From Paracoccaceae bacterium (GTDB lineage: Bacteria > Pseudomonadota > Alphaproteobacteria > Rhodobacterales > Rhodobacteraceae): a DNA stretch of 64,000 nt. The position numbers and the translations under genes were made by a program. Below, piece by piece: positions 8,751 to 18,233 of this stretch. Position 1 is the first letter of the stretch, and every line of letters starts with the position of its first letter. Below the pieces are notes generated by a model. That model was given only the letters and a program-made list of their open reading frames with translations, made no database searches and had not been told where the DNA came from. The stretch spans positions 124,001 through 188,000 of the forward strand of contig JAIOYF010000007.1 in the NCBI GenBank assembly GCA_021741245.1, written 5' to 3'.

Positions 8751-8929
8751 GTCAGCCTCATATTTCATGGGGCTACCATGGTCAGGAAGCAGCCTCACAT
8801 GATAGGGGGATCACGCCGCCTTGAACGGACGCGAGGGCCATTTGCCAAAATGGACCGGAAATGAAACATTCGGAGTGGTCGTGCAGGCGATTGGCCGCCA
8901 AATGTTGCAGGAAATCCGCGCGCTCTGCG

Positions 8930-8957
8930 TTGACTTACCCCCAAACCCTGCTTAAAG
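8930..8957 (+). promoter_or_regulatory. Probable sigma-70 promoter of rpmH-rnpA-yidD
   Basis: TTGACT (8930-8935) is a five-of-six match to the -35 consensus and is followed after 16 bases by TTAAAG (8952-8957), about 85 bases before the rpmH start. Strong expression is expected for this operon. The -10 is imperfect. Confidence 0.45.
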
Positions 8958-9041
8958 GACGGGCTTCAAGTTCCCTGCCCTCGAATCCCCGGATCATCCG
9001 GACCGTCGGGTTCGGGCATACCCGTCTGATGGAGTCCTGCG

Positions 9042-9176
9042 ATGAAGCGTACATATCAACCGTCGAATTTGGTCCGCAAGCGCCGCCATGGGTTCCGTGC
9101 CCGTATGGCAACCAAGGGTGGTCAGCTTGTGCTGTCCGCACGTCGCGCCAAGGGCCGCAAGCGCCTGTCGGCTTAA
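9042..9176 (+). CDS. rpmH: 50S ribosomal protein bL34
   Basis: A 44-codon gene that is easily missed because of its size. The protein begins [21 protein letters not shown] and ends GRKRLSA, essentially the canonical bL34 sequence. It is a small, Arg/Lys-rich protein of the large ribosomal subunit. It is followed by rnpA and yidD in the classic rpmH-rnpA-yidD order. GGAG lies about ten bases before the ATG. Confidence 0.98.
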   Translation: MKRTYQPSNLVRKRRHGFRARMATKGGQLVLSARRAKGRKRLSA

Positions 9177-9215
9177 TCCAGTGGCTCTTCGGGGCCTCTA
9201 CAGGATTTACACGCC

Positions 9216-9629
9216 ATGATACCGCCGGAGGAAATGGGCAAAGGCATTGATGCCGAGCAGCCTGTTACGTCTCCGGCGGCTTTGTTTTGCATAAAGACCA
9301 TGCAAACCCGCCCTGAATTCGTGCGCACGGCCTCGGCCAGGCGACAGGGGGCTGGTGGTTTTTTGATTCAGGCCCGGTATCGCGACGACCAGAATGCCAT
9401 GGTGCAGGTCGGCATTACTGCCTCAAAGAAAATCGGCAATGCCGTCGCCCGCAACCGTGCCAAGCGCAGGCTGCGCGCCGTGGCCCGAGCGGTCCTTCCC
9501 GGCTTTGCCTGCCCCGGATGGGATTATGTGCTGGTGGCACGCCCCGGCGTCACGGTCGACAGGCCCTTTGCAACCCTTTTGACCGATCTTGAAAGTGCTT
9601 TGCTGCACATCCACAAAGCCCGGACATGA
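9216..9629 (+). CDS. rnpA: Ribonuclease P protein component
   Basis: The protein part of RNase P, which removes 5' leaders from pre-tRNAs together with M1 RNA. The hallmark RNR motif is present as [22 protein letters not shown], and the C-terminus has [14 protein letters not shown]. With the ATG at 9216 the protein is 137 residues. ATG 9234 is also possible, and the region before [11 protein letters not shown] is probably a variable N-terminal extension. It follows rpmH by 39 bases and overlaps yidD by four (ATGA). Confidence 0.95.
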   Translation: MIPPEEMGKGIDAEQPVTSPAALFCIKTMQTRPEFVRTASARRQGAGGFLIQARYRDDQNAMVQVGITASKKIGNAVARNRAKRRLRAVARAVLPGFACPGWDYVLVARPGVTVDRPFATLLTDLESALLHIHKART

Positions 9630-9895
9630 GCCCGATTGCCCATCTGATCGCCCTGCCTGTGCGTGCCTATCGGCTACTGCTCAGCCCTTGGGTCGGCCAC
9701 GGCTGCCGCTTTCAACCAACCTGCTCTGTCTACGCGCTGGAGGCGTTGGAGGATCATGGCCCCCTTAAGGGCGGCTATCTGATGGTCCATCGTCTGTGCC
9801 GGTGCCACCCTTGGGGCGGGCAAGGCTATGACCCTGTGCCCGGCCGGGATGCGGCGCATGACGCCTCAGACCAAGGTCGCGATCACCGCCCGTAG
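9626..9895 (+). CDS. yidD: Membrane protein insertion efficiency factor YidD
   Basis: An 89-residue protein with the family core [27 protein letters not shown] and the [18 protein letters not shown]-terminal motif with conserved cysteines. YidD assists YidC-dependent membrane insertion. Its ATG overlaps the rnpA stop codon (ATGA), indicating coupling. The C-terminal roughly ten residues are encoded in DNA that also encodes the 3' end of engB on the other strand (30-base convergent overlap). yidC, normally next on the same strand, is here in the opposite orientation. Confidence 0.93.
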   Translation: MSPIAHLIALPVRAYRLLLSPWVGHGCRFQPTCSVYALEALEDHGPLKGGYLMVHRLCRCHPWGGQGYDPVPGRDAAHDASDQGRDHRP

Positions 9896-10528
9896 CGTCT
9901 CCATCCCCTCGCCCTTTTCCGAGCTTGTGACGATGATTTCCGGATAGGCCGCCGGGTGCTTGGCAAGGGCCCCCTGAACCTGCGCGATTGTCTCCTCGCG
10001 CGTGGCCAGATTCACCTTGTCGGACTTGGTCAGCACGACCTGAAAGGTGACGGCGGATTTGTCCAACAGGCCAAGGATCTCTTGATCAACGGCCTTGATC
10101 CCGTGCCGCATGTCCACAAGCACAAACGCGCGGCGCAAAGTCTGACGCCCCGCCAGATAGGCGCGCAACAGCGCCTGCCATTTGGCAACGATGGCGACCG
10201 GGGCCTCGGCATAGCCATACCCGGGCAAATCGACCATGTAGCGATCTGTGCCAAGGGCAAAATAGTTGATCTCTTGCGTCCGCCCCGGCGTATTCGAGGC
10301 ACGGGCAAGGGTTTTGCGCCCCGTCAAGCCGTTGATCAGGCTGGACTTGCCAACGTTCGAGCGGCCCGCAAAACACACCTCAATGCGATCTGCGGGGGGC
10401 AGTCCGGGCATGGCGACCACGCCTTTGACGAAATCAACAGGGCCGGCAAACAAAAGACGACCCCGCTCACGCGTGATGTCATCTGGTTCTTCGGCAAGGG
10501 GGAAAGCTAGGCTCACATTAATCTCCAA
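9866..10528 (-). CDS. engB: Ribosome biogenesis GTPase EngB (YihA/YsxC)
   Basis: A 220-residue GTPase needed for large-subunit assembly. G1 is GRSNVGKSS (residues 55-63), the switch region is [13 protein letters not shown]3 is DLPGYGYA, G4 is TKSDKV and G5 is SSEKGEG. The start codon region overlaps the end of the MOSC gene by 16 bases, so yidC-MOSC-engB form one tightly packed operon. The 3' end overlaps yidD on the other strand. Confidence 0.96.
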   Translation of the reverse strand: MEINVSLAFPLAEEPDDITRERGRLLFAGPVDFVKGVVAMPGLPPADRIEVCFAGRSNVGKSSLINGLTGRKTLARASNTPGRTQEINYFALGTDRYMVDLPGYGYAEAPVAIVAKWQALLRAYLAGRQTLRRAFVLVDMRHGIKAVDQEILGLLDKSAVTFQVVLTKSDKVNLATREETIAQVQGALAKHPAAYPEIIVTSSEKGEGMETLRAVIATLV

Positions 10529-11256
10529 GGGTCGCCAAGGGCAACGGGGCCGCCTTCGACCACAACGGCATAGACGCCAAAATCCTGATGGCCATAGGTC
10601 TTCTCCAGCATGCCAAGGGTATCGGCGTCGCGTTCCCCTGTCATCGGGTTAACCATCGTGGCCACGCAGCGGGTGATCCGCTCTTTGATCTGTAGCACGG
10701 ACTGCCCGATGCGGATCTGGCGGCCAATCCAATCAAACTCGGCAAAGGGGTCAGCCCCCTCGATCCACAGATTGCCGCGCCACCGGTCATGGGCCAAGGG
10801 TTGGCCCAGATGGCGCGACAGATCCGCCAAGGAAGAGTCGGACAAAATCGCCACCGAAGGAAAGGGGCTGTCTGTCATTCCCACATCAGCGCTGACAATT
10901 TTCGTGGGCGCGGCCCGCTCGGCCGGGATCAGCGGGGCCACCCAGTCCAGAAATCGGGCTGCGTCTTGCGGATCATCCGGGCGAAACCGGATCGTGCCCT
11001 GTGTGGGGTGTGACACTGTCACCTCGGCCTTCGCCTCATCCAAGGCCGCCGTCACCGCCATCAACTGGGGTGCCTTTGCGCCACGGGCAAAATTCGCGCA
11101 ATTGTTCCAGCCGGGCACCAGTTTCGCCGCCTCATGGGCCACGGCCCAGTGGCGATCCCAAGGCAGGCAGGCCCCCGGCAAAAGGGAAACGGACGCGAGA
11201 TCCTCGCGTCCGTGGCCTTTGATCGGATGTCTCGTGATCCGGGTCAGGCGGTTCAT
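10513..11256 (-). CDS. MOSC domain protein (molybdenum cofactor sulfurase C-terminal type)
   Basis: A 247-residue protein with an N-terminal beta region (RITRHPIKGHGRE) and a C-terminal MOSC domain. It ends with ITRCVATMVNPMTGERD, the cysteine-containing block by which the mARC/YcbX branch binds a molybdenum cofactor. Catalytic activity would be N-hydroxylated-compound reduction by analogy with YcbX/mARC, but this is inference. It sits between yidC and engB; its ATG overlaps the yidC stop by four bases. This location recurs in Rhodobacterales as far as I know, though no functional link to membrane insertion is established. Confidence 0.85.
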   Translation of the reverse strand: MNRLTRITRHPIKGHGREDLASVSLLPGACLPWDRHWAVAHEAAKLVPGWNNCANFARGAKAPQLMAVTAALDEAKAEVTVSHPTQGTIRFRPDDPQDAARFLDWVAPLIPAERAAPTKIVSADVGMTDSPFPSVAILSDSSLADLSRHLGQPLAHDRWRGNLWIEGADPFAEFDWIGRQIRIGQSVLQIKERITRCVATMVNPMTGERDADTLGMLEKTYGHQDFGVYAVVVEGGPVALGDPWRLM

Positions 11257-13091
11257 TTTTTCTTCTTTTCCGGCGGTGCTTTGACAGCAGGCACCGGCGT
11301 TTTCTTGAAGCTTGATCTGATGTTTCCAAACAGGTCAGGCTTGTGCCCATGGCTGCGCATGATCGCATATTGCTGGGTGAAGGTGATGATGTTGTTGGTG
11401 ATCCAGTAGACGACCAGACCGCTGGCAAACCCACCCAGCATGAACATGAAAATCCATGGCATGAAGGCGAAAATCTGCTGCTGAACCGGATCGGCGGGGG
11501 CCGGGTTCAACTTTTGCTGCAGCCACATCGAAATCCCCAGCAAGATTGGCAGGACACCGATAAAGATCAGGTGCAAGATCGTGCCCGCAACCGGCGCATC
11601 CCAGGGAAGCATGCCAAACAGGTTGTACAGCGATGACGGATCAGGTTGCGACATGTCTTTCAACCAGCCAAAGAACGGCGATTGGCGCAGCTCGATTGTG
11701 ACGAATATCACCTTGTAAAGGCTGAAGAAAATCGGAATCTGGATCAGGATCGGCAGGCAACCCGCAGCAGGGTTCACCTTCTTGTCCTTGTACAGCTTCA
11801 TCATCTCGCGCTGAAGCATCTGCTTGTCATCGCCCGCGCGTTCTTTCAGCGCCTCCATCTCAGGCTGAAGTTCCTTCATCCGCGCCATGCTGACATAGGA
11901 TTTATAGGCCAGCGGCAGGACAAGAAGCTTCAGGATAAAGGTCAGCGCGATGATCGCCAGACCCATGTTTCCGATGGCCGCATGCAACCAGTGCAGAACC
12001 GAGAAGATCGGCTTGGTCAGAAAGAAGAACCAGCCCCAGTCGATGGCGTCAATAAAGCCGCCAATCGGTTTTTCGCCGGCCGAGAACCCGCCCTCGTTTT
12101 GATAGGTGCGGATGGTTTCCCATTCCTTGGCCCCGGCAAACACTCGTGAGGCGGTGCTGACCGATGCTCCCGGCGCGATGCTGACGACCGGTTGGCGGAC
12201 TTCCGTTTGGTAGATATCCGCGCTTTGGACGTATTTGGTGACCGAGGTGAAAGGCTTGCCTTGCTCGGGGATCAGGACGGTCATCCAGTATTTGCTGGTA
12301 AAGCCAATCCAGCCATCTGTCGTGGCCTCAACCGTTTCCGCCTGCGCGCCTTCACGTTCCACGAAGGGCAGTTTTGCCACGTCCTTATACTTCACTTCTT
12401 CCAAAGTGCCGTCGGCGCGGGCGATGATGCCCTCATGGCTGACAAAGAAATTTTCAAGGTCGGTCGGAACACCGTGACGTGCGACGATCCCATAAGGGAA
12501 CATCCGCGCCTCTGTCGTGCCCAGATTCTTGACGGTGTCGGTCACGGTGAACATGAACTCGGCATCCACGGCGATCTGACGCTCAAATTCCAGACCCTTG
12601 CCATTGTCCCACCGCAGGGTGACAGGCTGGCCGGGGGCAAGCGTTCCGCCGCCGGCGGGCATCCATTCGGTATTGGCGCCGGGCACGTCCGAGAATTCAA
12701 GTTGACCCGCAGGGCCCCATCCGAACAAGGCATAATAGGCGTCTTGCTTGCCGACAGGCGACAAGAGCCGCACGATATCGGAGCCGGGCTCGATCGTCTG
12801 GGTATAGTTTTTCAGCTCCAGATCATCAATCCGCCCGCCCAAAAGCGAGATCGAGCCGCGCAGGGCTGGCGTGTCAATCGTCAGGCGCGGGGCCTCGGCG
12901 CTTGGGGTTGCGGCATCCGTGACAACGGCCGCTTGCTCGGCCGCGGGGGGGGTTACCCCTTGGGTCGCCGTTACCGCAGGCACGTTCGGATCAACCACCG
13001 TCTCTGGTGGAGGAAATACCACAAACCAAACCATGATGACCAAAAAGGACAGCACAGTTGCGAGGATTAGATTCTTGTTCTGATCGTCCAT
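11253..13091 (-). CDS. yidC: Membrane protein insertase YidC
   Basis: A 612-residue YidC (Oxa1 family). It has an N-terminal membrane anchor (MDDQNKNLILATVLSFLVIM), a large periplasmic domain of about 300 residues, and a C-terminal insertase core of five membrane segments beginning near IGNMGLAIIALTFILKLLV. The K-x-Y-x-D-K-K-V-N-P-A-A-G-C-L-P block lies in the core. A positively charged tail ends PPEKKKK. The ATG at 13091 is preferred because the family starts MDDQNKN; an ATG at 13109 is in frame. It is the first gene of yidC-MOSC-engB and faces rpmH-rnpA-yidD. Confidence 0.97.
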   Translation of the reverse strand: MDDQNKNLILATVLSFLVIMVWFVVFPPPETVVDPNVPAVTATQGVTPPAAEQAAVVTDAATPSAEAPRLTIDTPALRGSISLLGGRIDDLELKNYTQTIEPGSDIVRLLSPVGKQDAYYALFGWGPAGQLEFSDVPGANTEWMPAGGGTLAPGQPVTLRWDNGKGLEFERQIAVDAEFMFTVTDTVKNLGTTEARMFPYGIVARHGVPTDLENFFVSHEGIIARADGTLEEVKYKDVAKLPFVEREGAQAETVEATTDGWIGFTSKYWMTVLIPEQGKPFTSVTKYVQSADIYQTEVRQPVVSIAPGASVSTASRVFAGAKEWETIRTYQNEGGFSAGEKPIGGFIDAIDWGWFFFLTKPIFSVLHWLHAAIGNMGLAIIALTFILKLLVLPLAYKSYVSMARMKELQPEMEALKERAGDDKQMLQREMMKLYKDKKVNPAAGCLPILIQIPIFFSLYKVIFVTIELRQSPFFGWLKDMSQPDPSSLYNLFGMLPWDAPVAGTILHLIFIGVLPILLGISMWLQQKLNPAPADPVQQQIFAFMPWIFMFMLGGFASGLVVYWITNNIITFTQQYAIMRSHGHKPDLFGNIRSSFKKTPVPAVKAPPEKKKK

Positions 13092-13239
13092 CGGGACTAC
13101 CGCCACCATTGTTCAGGTCAGCGGTCGTTCAACAGAAGGGGGCGGAAAAGGTCAAGCGGTTTTCCCGAATTCTTCCGGACGAATGGACGCGGCAGGCCAG
13201 TTACCGCATTCTAGACGCCCATTCCCCCCCTATTTGGGG

Positions 13240-14787
13240 TCACCCACGGCTGCGTCCAAGGCGAAGGGTCTTGGATAGTCCCTTTTGATGCCGCTCGATC
13301 CAGCCAAAGCTTTCCTCCATCGCCATGGGGCGTGCGATGCCAAATCCCTGCACATGGGCGCAGCCCAGTTGCGCGACGGCTGCATGCTCTCCGGGTGTCT
13401 CGACCCCTTCGGCCACCGTTGAAAGACCCAGCTGTTCGGCCAAGGAGACGATGGCCGCCACCATCTTTTTCTGCCCCGGCTCGGTATCAGCCTTTGTGAC
13501 AAATGATCTGTCGATCTTGATGCGGCTCACAGCAAAACGCCTGATATTGGCGATAGAGGCCATGCCAGTCCCGAAATCATCCAGATCAATGCCGCAGCCC
13601 AGTTTGGACAGGGCAGCAAGGTTTGTGACAATCACATCCTCTTCTGATTGGCCCGCCACGGTTTCCAGCACTTCAATCGTCAGACGCGCGGGCAGCAGGT
13701 TAAAACGATCCATTTCCCATTTCAGCTTTTCGACCAGCCTTGGATTGCGCAATTCGGGGGCGGAGAAGTTGACGGCAACCCGTGGCACCGCATAGCCCGC
13801 CTTATCCCATCGGTTCAGGGCTGAAAGCGCGCCATACAGCATCACCTCGCAAAGCCGTTCAGACAGGCCCACATCCTCGACCAAGGGCAAAAACTCGGCC
13901 GGTGGAATGACGCCGCGCTGGGGATGATGCCATCGGGCAAGGGCCTCAAACCCGCTGATGGCCCCGGTATCGGTGCACAACTGCGGTTGGAACCATGGCC
14001 TGATCTGCCCTTCATCCAGCGCTTGCTCCAACCCCTCGCGCAGTTCCGCACGATCAGAGCGTCGGCGCGACATGTCTGGCGAAAAGGCCCGGATGGCACC
14101 GGGGCCGTTGCGCAAGGCATCATCTGCCGCAATGCGCGCGGCCCCCAGCAGGGCGGTGGCCTTTGGGCCGGGCGCGCGTTCCAACACACAAAACCCAACG
14201 GAAACAGAGGGATATATGGTCATTTCGTCCACAGCCATAGCCGCGACAGCAGCTTTCTGCACCCGGACAGCAAGTTGAACTGCCGTCTCAAGATCAAAGC
14301 GGCGCACGGGCGACAGGCCAATGGCAAAGCCCCCCTCGGCCAGTCGTGCCACAATGTCACCTTCGCGCAAAACAAGGCTCAGACGTTCTGCCGTTTTGGC
14401 AATCACAGCCTCCTGCGCCAAGCGACCGTGACGTTCGACAATCGTTTCAAGATCGTCAAACATCACAACAAAACAGGCGGTCGTTCTACCAGTGACTGTC
14501 CGATTCGACAAAATGTCGTCAAACATCGCCAAAAGCTGCTGTTCCGTCGCAAGTCCCCGCGTCTGAACGATTGCGCGCGGGTCTTGCCATGCCCTTTTGA
14601 CAAGGAACAACAGCGCCATGACAACGGGCGCGCCAATCGCCACGCCCATCAGCCATCCTTCCCCCCCCAGCCAAAACGCAATCAAGGTTGCCGCAGGCAA
14701 AAGCACAAGCCACTCGGCCGAAGCCGCGCGCATGACCGTGTCTTGCCATGTCGCCGCCCCGGATCGATACTTTGCGCCACGCGCCAT
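13240..14787 (-). CDS. Membrane-anchored degenerate-GGDEF/EAL protein, probable c-di-GMP phosphodiesterase
   Basis: A 515-residue protein with two membrane segments (about 26-42 and 47-65). A GGDEF-fold domain follows whose active loop reads LAEGGFAIGL (149-158), lacking the acidic GGDEF residues. The EAL domain looks catalytically complete: EAL at 281-283, IEVLET at 371-376, DDFGTG at 403-408, Lys424 and AEGVET near 459-464. It therefore probably hydrolyses c-di-GMP, with the inactive GGDEF as a possible GTP sensor. It lies 148 bases upstream of yidC on the same strand. Confidence 0.9.
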   Translation of the reverse strand: MARGAKYRSGAATWQDTVMRAASAEWLVLLPAATLIAFWLGGEGWLMGVAIGAPVVMALLFLVKRAWQDPRAIVQTRGLATEQQLLAMFDDILSNRTVTGRTTACFVVMFDDLETIVERHGRLAQEAVIAKTAERLSLVLREGDIVARLAEGGFAIGLSPVRRFDLETAVQLAVRVQKAAVAAMAVDEMTIYPSVSVGFCVLERAPGPKATALLGAARIAADDALRNGPGAIRAFSPDMSRRRSDRAELREGLEQALDEGQIRPWFQPQLCTDTGAISGFEALARWHHPQRGVIPPAEFLPLVEDVGLSERLCEVMLYGALSALNRWDKAGYAVPRVAVNFSAPELRNPRLVEKLKWEMDRFNLLPARLTIEVLETVAGQSEEDVIVTNLAALSKLGCGIDLDDFGTGMASIANIRRFAVSRIKIDRSFVTKADTEPGQKKMVAAIVSLAEQLGLSTVAEGVETPGEHAAVAQLGCAHVQGFGIARPMAMEESFGWIERHQKGLSKTLRLGRSRG

Positions 14788-14857
14788 CTCTGCCCCCTTT
14801 TGTCACCGAAAGACGGAATCTTCGGATTGACCCTAGGCAGCGTTGCTGAGCGAAACC

Positions 14858-15727
14858 TTAATCTTCACCCCGAAGTTGCGGCGGATTTTCGCTAATTGTT
14901 CTCATCTCTTGCATCAGTCCCGCAAAATCAAAGATCTGCGGGTCCGCCAGATGCGACGGCCGGACATTCATCAACGATCGGAACATCACCTGCCGCCGTC
15001 CGGGGGTGCGGACCTCCCATTCATCCAAAAGGCGCTTGACCTGCACGCGCTGCAGCCCCTCTTGGCTGCCACACAGATCGCATGGAATGATGGGATAGTT
15101 CATTTCGCGGGCAAACCGATCACAATCGGCCTCGGCCACAAAGGCGAGGGGGCGGGCGACGAACAGATCACCCTCTTCATTCAGCAGCCTTGGCGGCATG
15201 CTGGCCAAGCGTCCGCCATGAAACAGGTTCATGAAAAACGTCTCAAGAATATCGTCGCGGTGATGGCCCAGCACAACGGTGGAACAGCCCTCTTCGCGGG
15301 CGATGCGATACAGGTTCCCCCGCCGCAGGCGCGAGCACAGCGAACACATCGTGCCACCGGGCGCGATCTTGTCGACCACGATGGAATAGGTGTCTTGGTA
15401 TTCGATCCGATGCGGCACGCCCATCTTGGTCAAAAACGCAGGCAAAACGGTCGCCGGAAAGTTTGGCTGGCCCTGATCCAGATTGCAGGCCAGCAGATCA
15501 ACCGGCAAAAGCCCGCGCCATTTCAATTCGTGTAAAATGGCAAGCAAGGTATAGCTGTCCTTGCCGCCCGACAGGCAGACCAGCCAGCGGTCGCCCGCCT
15601 TGGCCATGCCATAGGTCTCAATCGCCTCGCGCGTTTGCTGGACCAGCCTTTTGCGCAGCTTGCGAAAGTCCAGATCCTTTGGCGCGCCATGGAACAGGGG
15701 GTGAATGTCGTCGGCATCGTCAAGCAT
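14858..15727 (-). CDS. ttcA: tRNA 2-thiocytidine(32) synthetase TtcA
   Basis: A 289-residue PP-loop enzyme with [12 protein letters not shown] for ATP, the first CxxC in [27 protein letters not shown] and the second CxxC in CDLCGSQ. Together the cysteines hold the Fe-S cluster used to thiolate cytidine 32 of some tRNAs. The ATG at 15727 has GAGG six bases upstream and is chosen over a TTG four codons earlier. The nearest genes on the same strand are unrelated (EAL protein and SDR). Confidence 0.95.
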   Translation of the reverse strand: MLDDADDIHPLFHGAPKDLDFRKLRKRLVQQTREAIETYGMAKAGDRWLVCLSGGKDSYTLLAILHELKWRGLLPVDLLACNLDQGQPNFPATVLPAFLTKMGVPHRIEYQDTYSIVVDKIAPGGTMCSLCSRLRRGNLYRIAREEGCSTVVLGHHRDDILETFFMNLFHGGRLASMPPRLLNEEGDLFVARPLAFVAEADCDRFAREMNYPIIPCDLCGSQEGLQRVQVKRLLDEWEVRTPGRRQVMFRSLMNVRPSHLADPQIFDFAGLMQEMRTISENPPQLRGED

Positions 15728-15802
15728 GGGCAACCTCAAGCATTCTGGCCTCCGGGCATTGGGGCGATATGCGGGGCAAGCGGGCGTTGGTCAAGCGTCG
15801 GG

Positions 15803-16534
15803 TCACACGTGCTGCGCACCGTTCACTTCAATTTCGGTCCCTGAAATATAGCTCGACTGGTCCGAACACAGAAACCAGATCACATCGGCCACTTCCTTGG
15901 GCTGCCCCAACCGCCGAAGGGGCAGTTGCTCCACGATCTTGTCGGTGCCGGGGGACAGGATGGCCGTTTCCACCTCGCCCGGGGCAATGGCGTTCACGCG
16001 CACGCCCAAGGGGCCAAAATCATGCGCCATCTCACGTGTAAGTGCCGCAAGCGCTGCCTTTGACGTGGCATAGGCGGCCCCAGCAAAGGGATGCACCCGC
16101 ACCCCGGCAATCGAAGTCACATTGACGACCGAACCTTTGGTCGCCGCCAGTTCATTTTGCAGCCCCCGCGCAAGGATGACCGATGAAAAGAAATTGACGT
16201 GGAATACCTGCCCCCATGTGCGCAGATCGGTTTCCAGCGTGTTCAGACGCTTGCCACCCTCGCCCTTTGGGCTGATCCCGGCATTGTTGACCAGTGCATG
16301 CAGGCGTCCATTGATCTTGCCCTTGATCGTCTCGATCGCCTCAATGGTCTTTTTGGGATCGGCAAGGTCAAGCTGGATATGGTTGGCCTCGCCCCCCGGC
16401 CATGGGCAACGCGGATCGAAGGGTTGGCGCGAACAGGTCAAAACCCGCCAGCCCTCGGCCGAAAACCGCTTGACGGTGGCATGGCCGATGCCACGCGATG
16501 CACCTGTCAGGACAATGGTTTTCTGTTCAGACAT
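15803..16534 (-). CDS. Short-chain dehydrogenase/reductase
   Basis: A 243-residue classical SDR. It has the dinucleotide motif [10 protein letters not shown] near the N-terminus, NNAG, the Ser of the catalytic triad in [10 protein letters not shown], the YATSK Tyr-Lys pair and the cofactor-side IAPGEVET. The C-terminus [17 protein letters not shown] is typical. The substrate cannot be predicted. The start ATG at 16534 has GGAGG five bases upstream; a longer frame exists but lacks support. It is divergent from argB with 109 bases between the two start codons. Confidence 0.93.
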   Translation of the reverse strand: MSEQKTIVLTGASRGIGHATVKRFSAEGWRVLTCSRQPFDPRCPWPGGEANHIQLDLADPKKTIEAIETIKGKINGRLHALVNNAGISPKGEGGKRLNTLETDLRTWGQVFHVNFFSSVILARGLQNELAATKGSVVNVTSIAGVRVHPFAGAAYATSKAALAALTREMAHDFGPLGVRVNAIAPGEVETAILSPGTDKIVEQLPLRRLGQPKEVADVIWFLCSDQSSYISGTEIEVNGAQHV

Positions 16535-16643
16535 CGGACCCTCCGCAATTAGCCCGAACCCTACCCTTCCTGTCAGGAAAGGCAAGCAAGGCTTGGCACC
16601 GGGGGATGAGTGCGTTACCAATCATCAACCCGAGAGGCCCCCC

Positions 16644-17543
16644 ATGAAACAACAGACCCTGACCATGCAAGATGCCATAAACACCGCCAAGATGTTGTCC
16701 GAGGCCCTGCCCTATCTGCAACGCTATTCAGGCGCGGTGGTGGTGGTGAAATTCGGCGGCAACGCCATGGGGGATGAGGCCGCGATGGCCGAATTCGCCC
16801 GTGACGTCGTGCTGATGCGGCAGGTTGGCGTGAACCCGGTTGTGGTGCATGGCGGCGGGCCGATGATCAATGAATTGCTGGGCAAGCTGGGCATCAAATC
16901 GGAGTTCGTGCGCGGTAAACGGGTGACCGACAAAGCCACGGTCGAGGTGGTCGAGATGGTTCTGACCGGCCTTGTTAACAAGCGTATCGTGCAAGCGATC
17001 ATGGATGCAGGCGGGCGCGCTGTGGGTTTGTCCGGCAAAGATGATGACCTGATGGTATGTGAGGCCGACGATCCCGAACTTGGCTTTGTGGGCCGCCCCG
17101 TAGAAATGAACGTTCAAGTTCTGCGCGATCTGTTCAACGCAGGAATCATCCCCGTCGTGGCCCCGGTGGCCACGGGCATGGCGGATAATGAGACGTTCAA
17201 CGTCAATGGCGATACCGCGGCGGGGGCCATCGCCGGTGCCCTGCAGGCCGACCGCTTGCTTCTGCTGACGGATGTCTCGGGCGTGAAGAATGCCGCCGGT
17301 GAGGTGATGACCGCCATCACGCCCGAAGAGATTCGCCAGATGACCGCAGATGGCGTGATTGCGGGCGGGATGATCCCGAAAACGGAAACCGCCCTGAAAG
17401 CGATTGATGAAGGCGTGCGCGCCGTGACCATTCTTGACGGGCGCATTCCGAACGCCTGCCTGCTGGAACTGTTCACCGACCATGGCGCAGGCAGTCAGAT
17501 CCGCTCTACCGTGCCCCGCGTGCAACCCCGTGTGCGGCGCTAA
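16644..17543 (+). CDS. argB: Acetylglutamate kinase
   Basis: A 299-residue kinase of arginine synthesis that phosphorylates N-acetyl-L-glutamate. Visible are [11 protein letters not shown] (phosphate loop), [44 protein letters not shown] and [11 protein letters not shown] near the end. The N-terminal helix (residues 1-25) is the kind found in arginine-inhibited hexameric enzymes. The start is ATG 16644, with GAGG six bases upstream; a much longer open frame extends back over the SDR gene but is not coding. Confidence 0.96.
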   Translation: MKQQTLTMQDAINTAKMLSEALPYLQRYSGAVVVVKFGGNAMGDEAAMAEFARDVVLMRQVGVNPVVVHGGGPMINELLGKLGIKSEFVRGKRVTDKATVEVVEMVLTGLVNKRIVQAIMDAGGRAVGLSGKDDDLMVCEADDPELGFVGRPVEMNVQVLRDLFNAGIIPVVAPVATGMADNETFNVNGDTAAGAIAGALQADRLLLLTDVSGVKNAAGEVMTAITPEEIRQMTADGVIAGGMIPKTETALKAIDEGVRAVTILDGRIPNACLLELFTDHGAGSQIRSTVPRVQPRVRR

Positions 17544-17564
17544 GGCGCGGTCGGGTCGCGGACT

Positions 17565-18233
17565 GTGACCAAGCCCCCCTTGCCTGACCTGTCCCTTGCC
17601 ACCCTGTCAGAACGGCTGGCCACCCATCAGCTGGAGGTGCTGGGCGGTTTTATCCCCAAGCCCGAAGATAAGATGGCACCGGACATCCAGCGGCTGGTGC
17701 TGATCGGCCCCAAGGAACCGGGATTCTGGCCACATCTGACCGCCCAACCGGAATGGGACGGTGCGCCTGACCCGGTGGATCGCTGGTCGCGGCGCGTGGT
17801 GGGGCAGCTTGCCTGTGACCTTGGGGGCAAGGCCATTTTTCCCTTTGGTGGCCCACCCTATCATCCTTTTTACGCATGGGCCCTGCGCACGGGCCGGGTC
17901 TGGGAAAGCCCTGTCAGGCTTTTGGTGCACGCGGATCAGGGGCTGATGGTCAGCTTTCGGGCAGCGCTTGGCCTGCGCCAGCCCATCGACCTGCCCCCGC
18001 CTGCTGCACGCCCCTGCGAGGGCTGTGCCCAGCCCTGTGTGACGGCCTGCCCAGTCGCGGCACTGGGGTCTGGGGGCTATGACGTCCCCGCCTGCCACGC
18101 CTATCTTGACCGACCCGAAGGCGATGCTTGTCTTTCCGCAGGTTGCCTTGTGCGTCGTGCTTGCCCGGCAAGCATTGGCTATGCAAGGATGGCCACTCAA
18201 TCAGCCTATCACATGAGGCAATTCCACCGATGA
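17565..18233 (+). CDS. Ferredoxin-like 4Fe-4S protein
   Basis: A 222-residue protein with a GTG start. It carries one complete 4Fe-4S motif CEGCAQPCVTACPV (Cys151, 154, 158, 162) and a second, incomplete cysteine set (Cys189, 194, 200). The layout recalls the C-terminal iron-sulfur part of epoxyqueuosine reductases, but their cobalamin-binding region is not visible. Proteins of this size are annotated as ferredoxins in Rhodobacterales. An electron-transfer role is inferred; the partner is unknown. It starts 21 bases after argB and overlaps the phosphatase gene by four bases (ATGA). Confidence 0.78.
   Translation: MTKPPLPDLSLATLSERLATHQLEVLGGFIPKPEDKMAPDIQRLVLIGPKEPGFWPHLTAQPEWDGAPDPVDRWSRRVVGQLACDLGGKAIFPFGGPPYHPFYAWALRTGRVWESPVRLLVHADQGLMVSFRAALGLRQPIDLPPPAARPCEGCAQPCVTACPVAALGSGGYDVPACHAYLDRPEGDACLSAGCLVRRACPASIGYARMATQSAYHMRQFHR

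Noticed and set aside
16122-16643. N-terminal extension of argB by 174 codons
   Set aside because: It runs antisense through the SDR gene, and the real start at 16644 has a ribosome-binding site and matches the family N-terminus.
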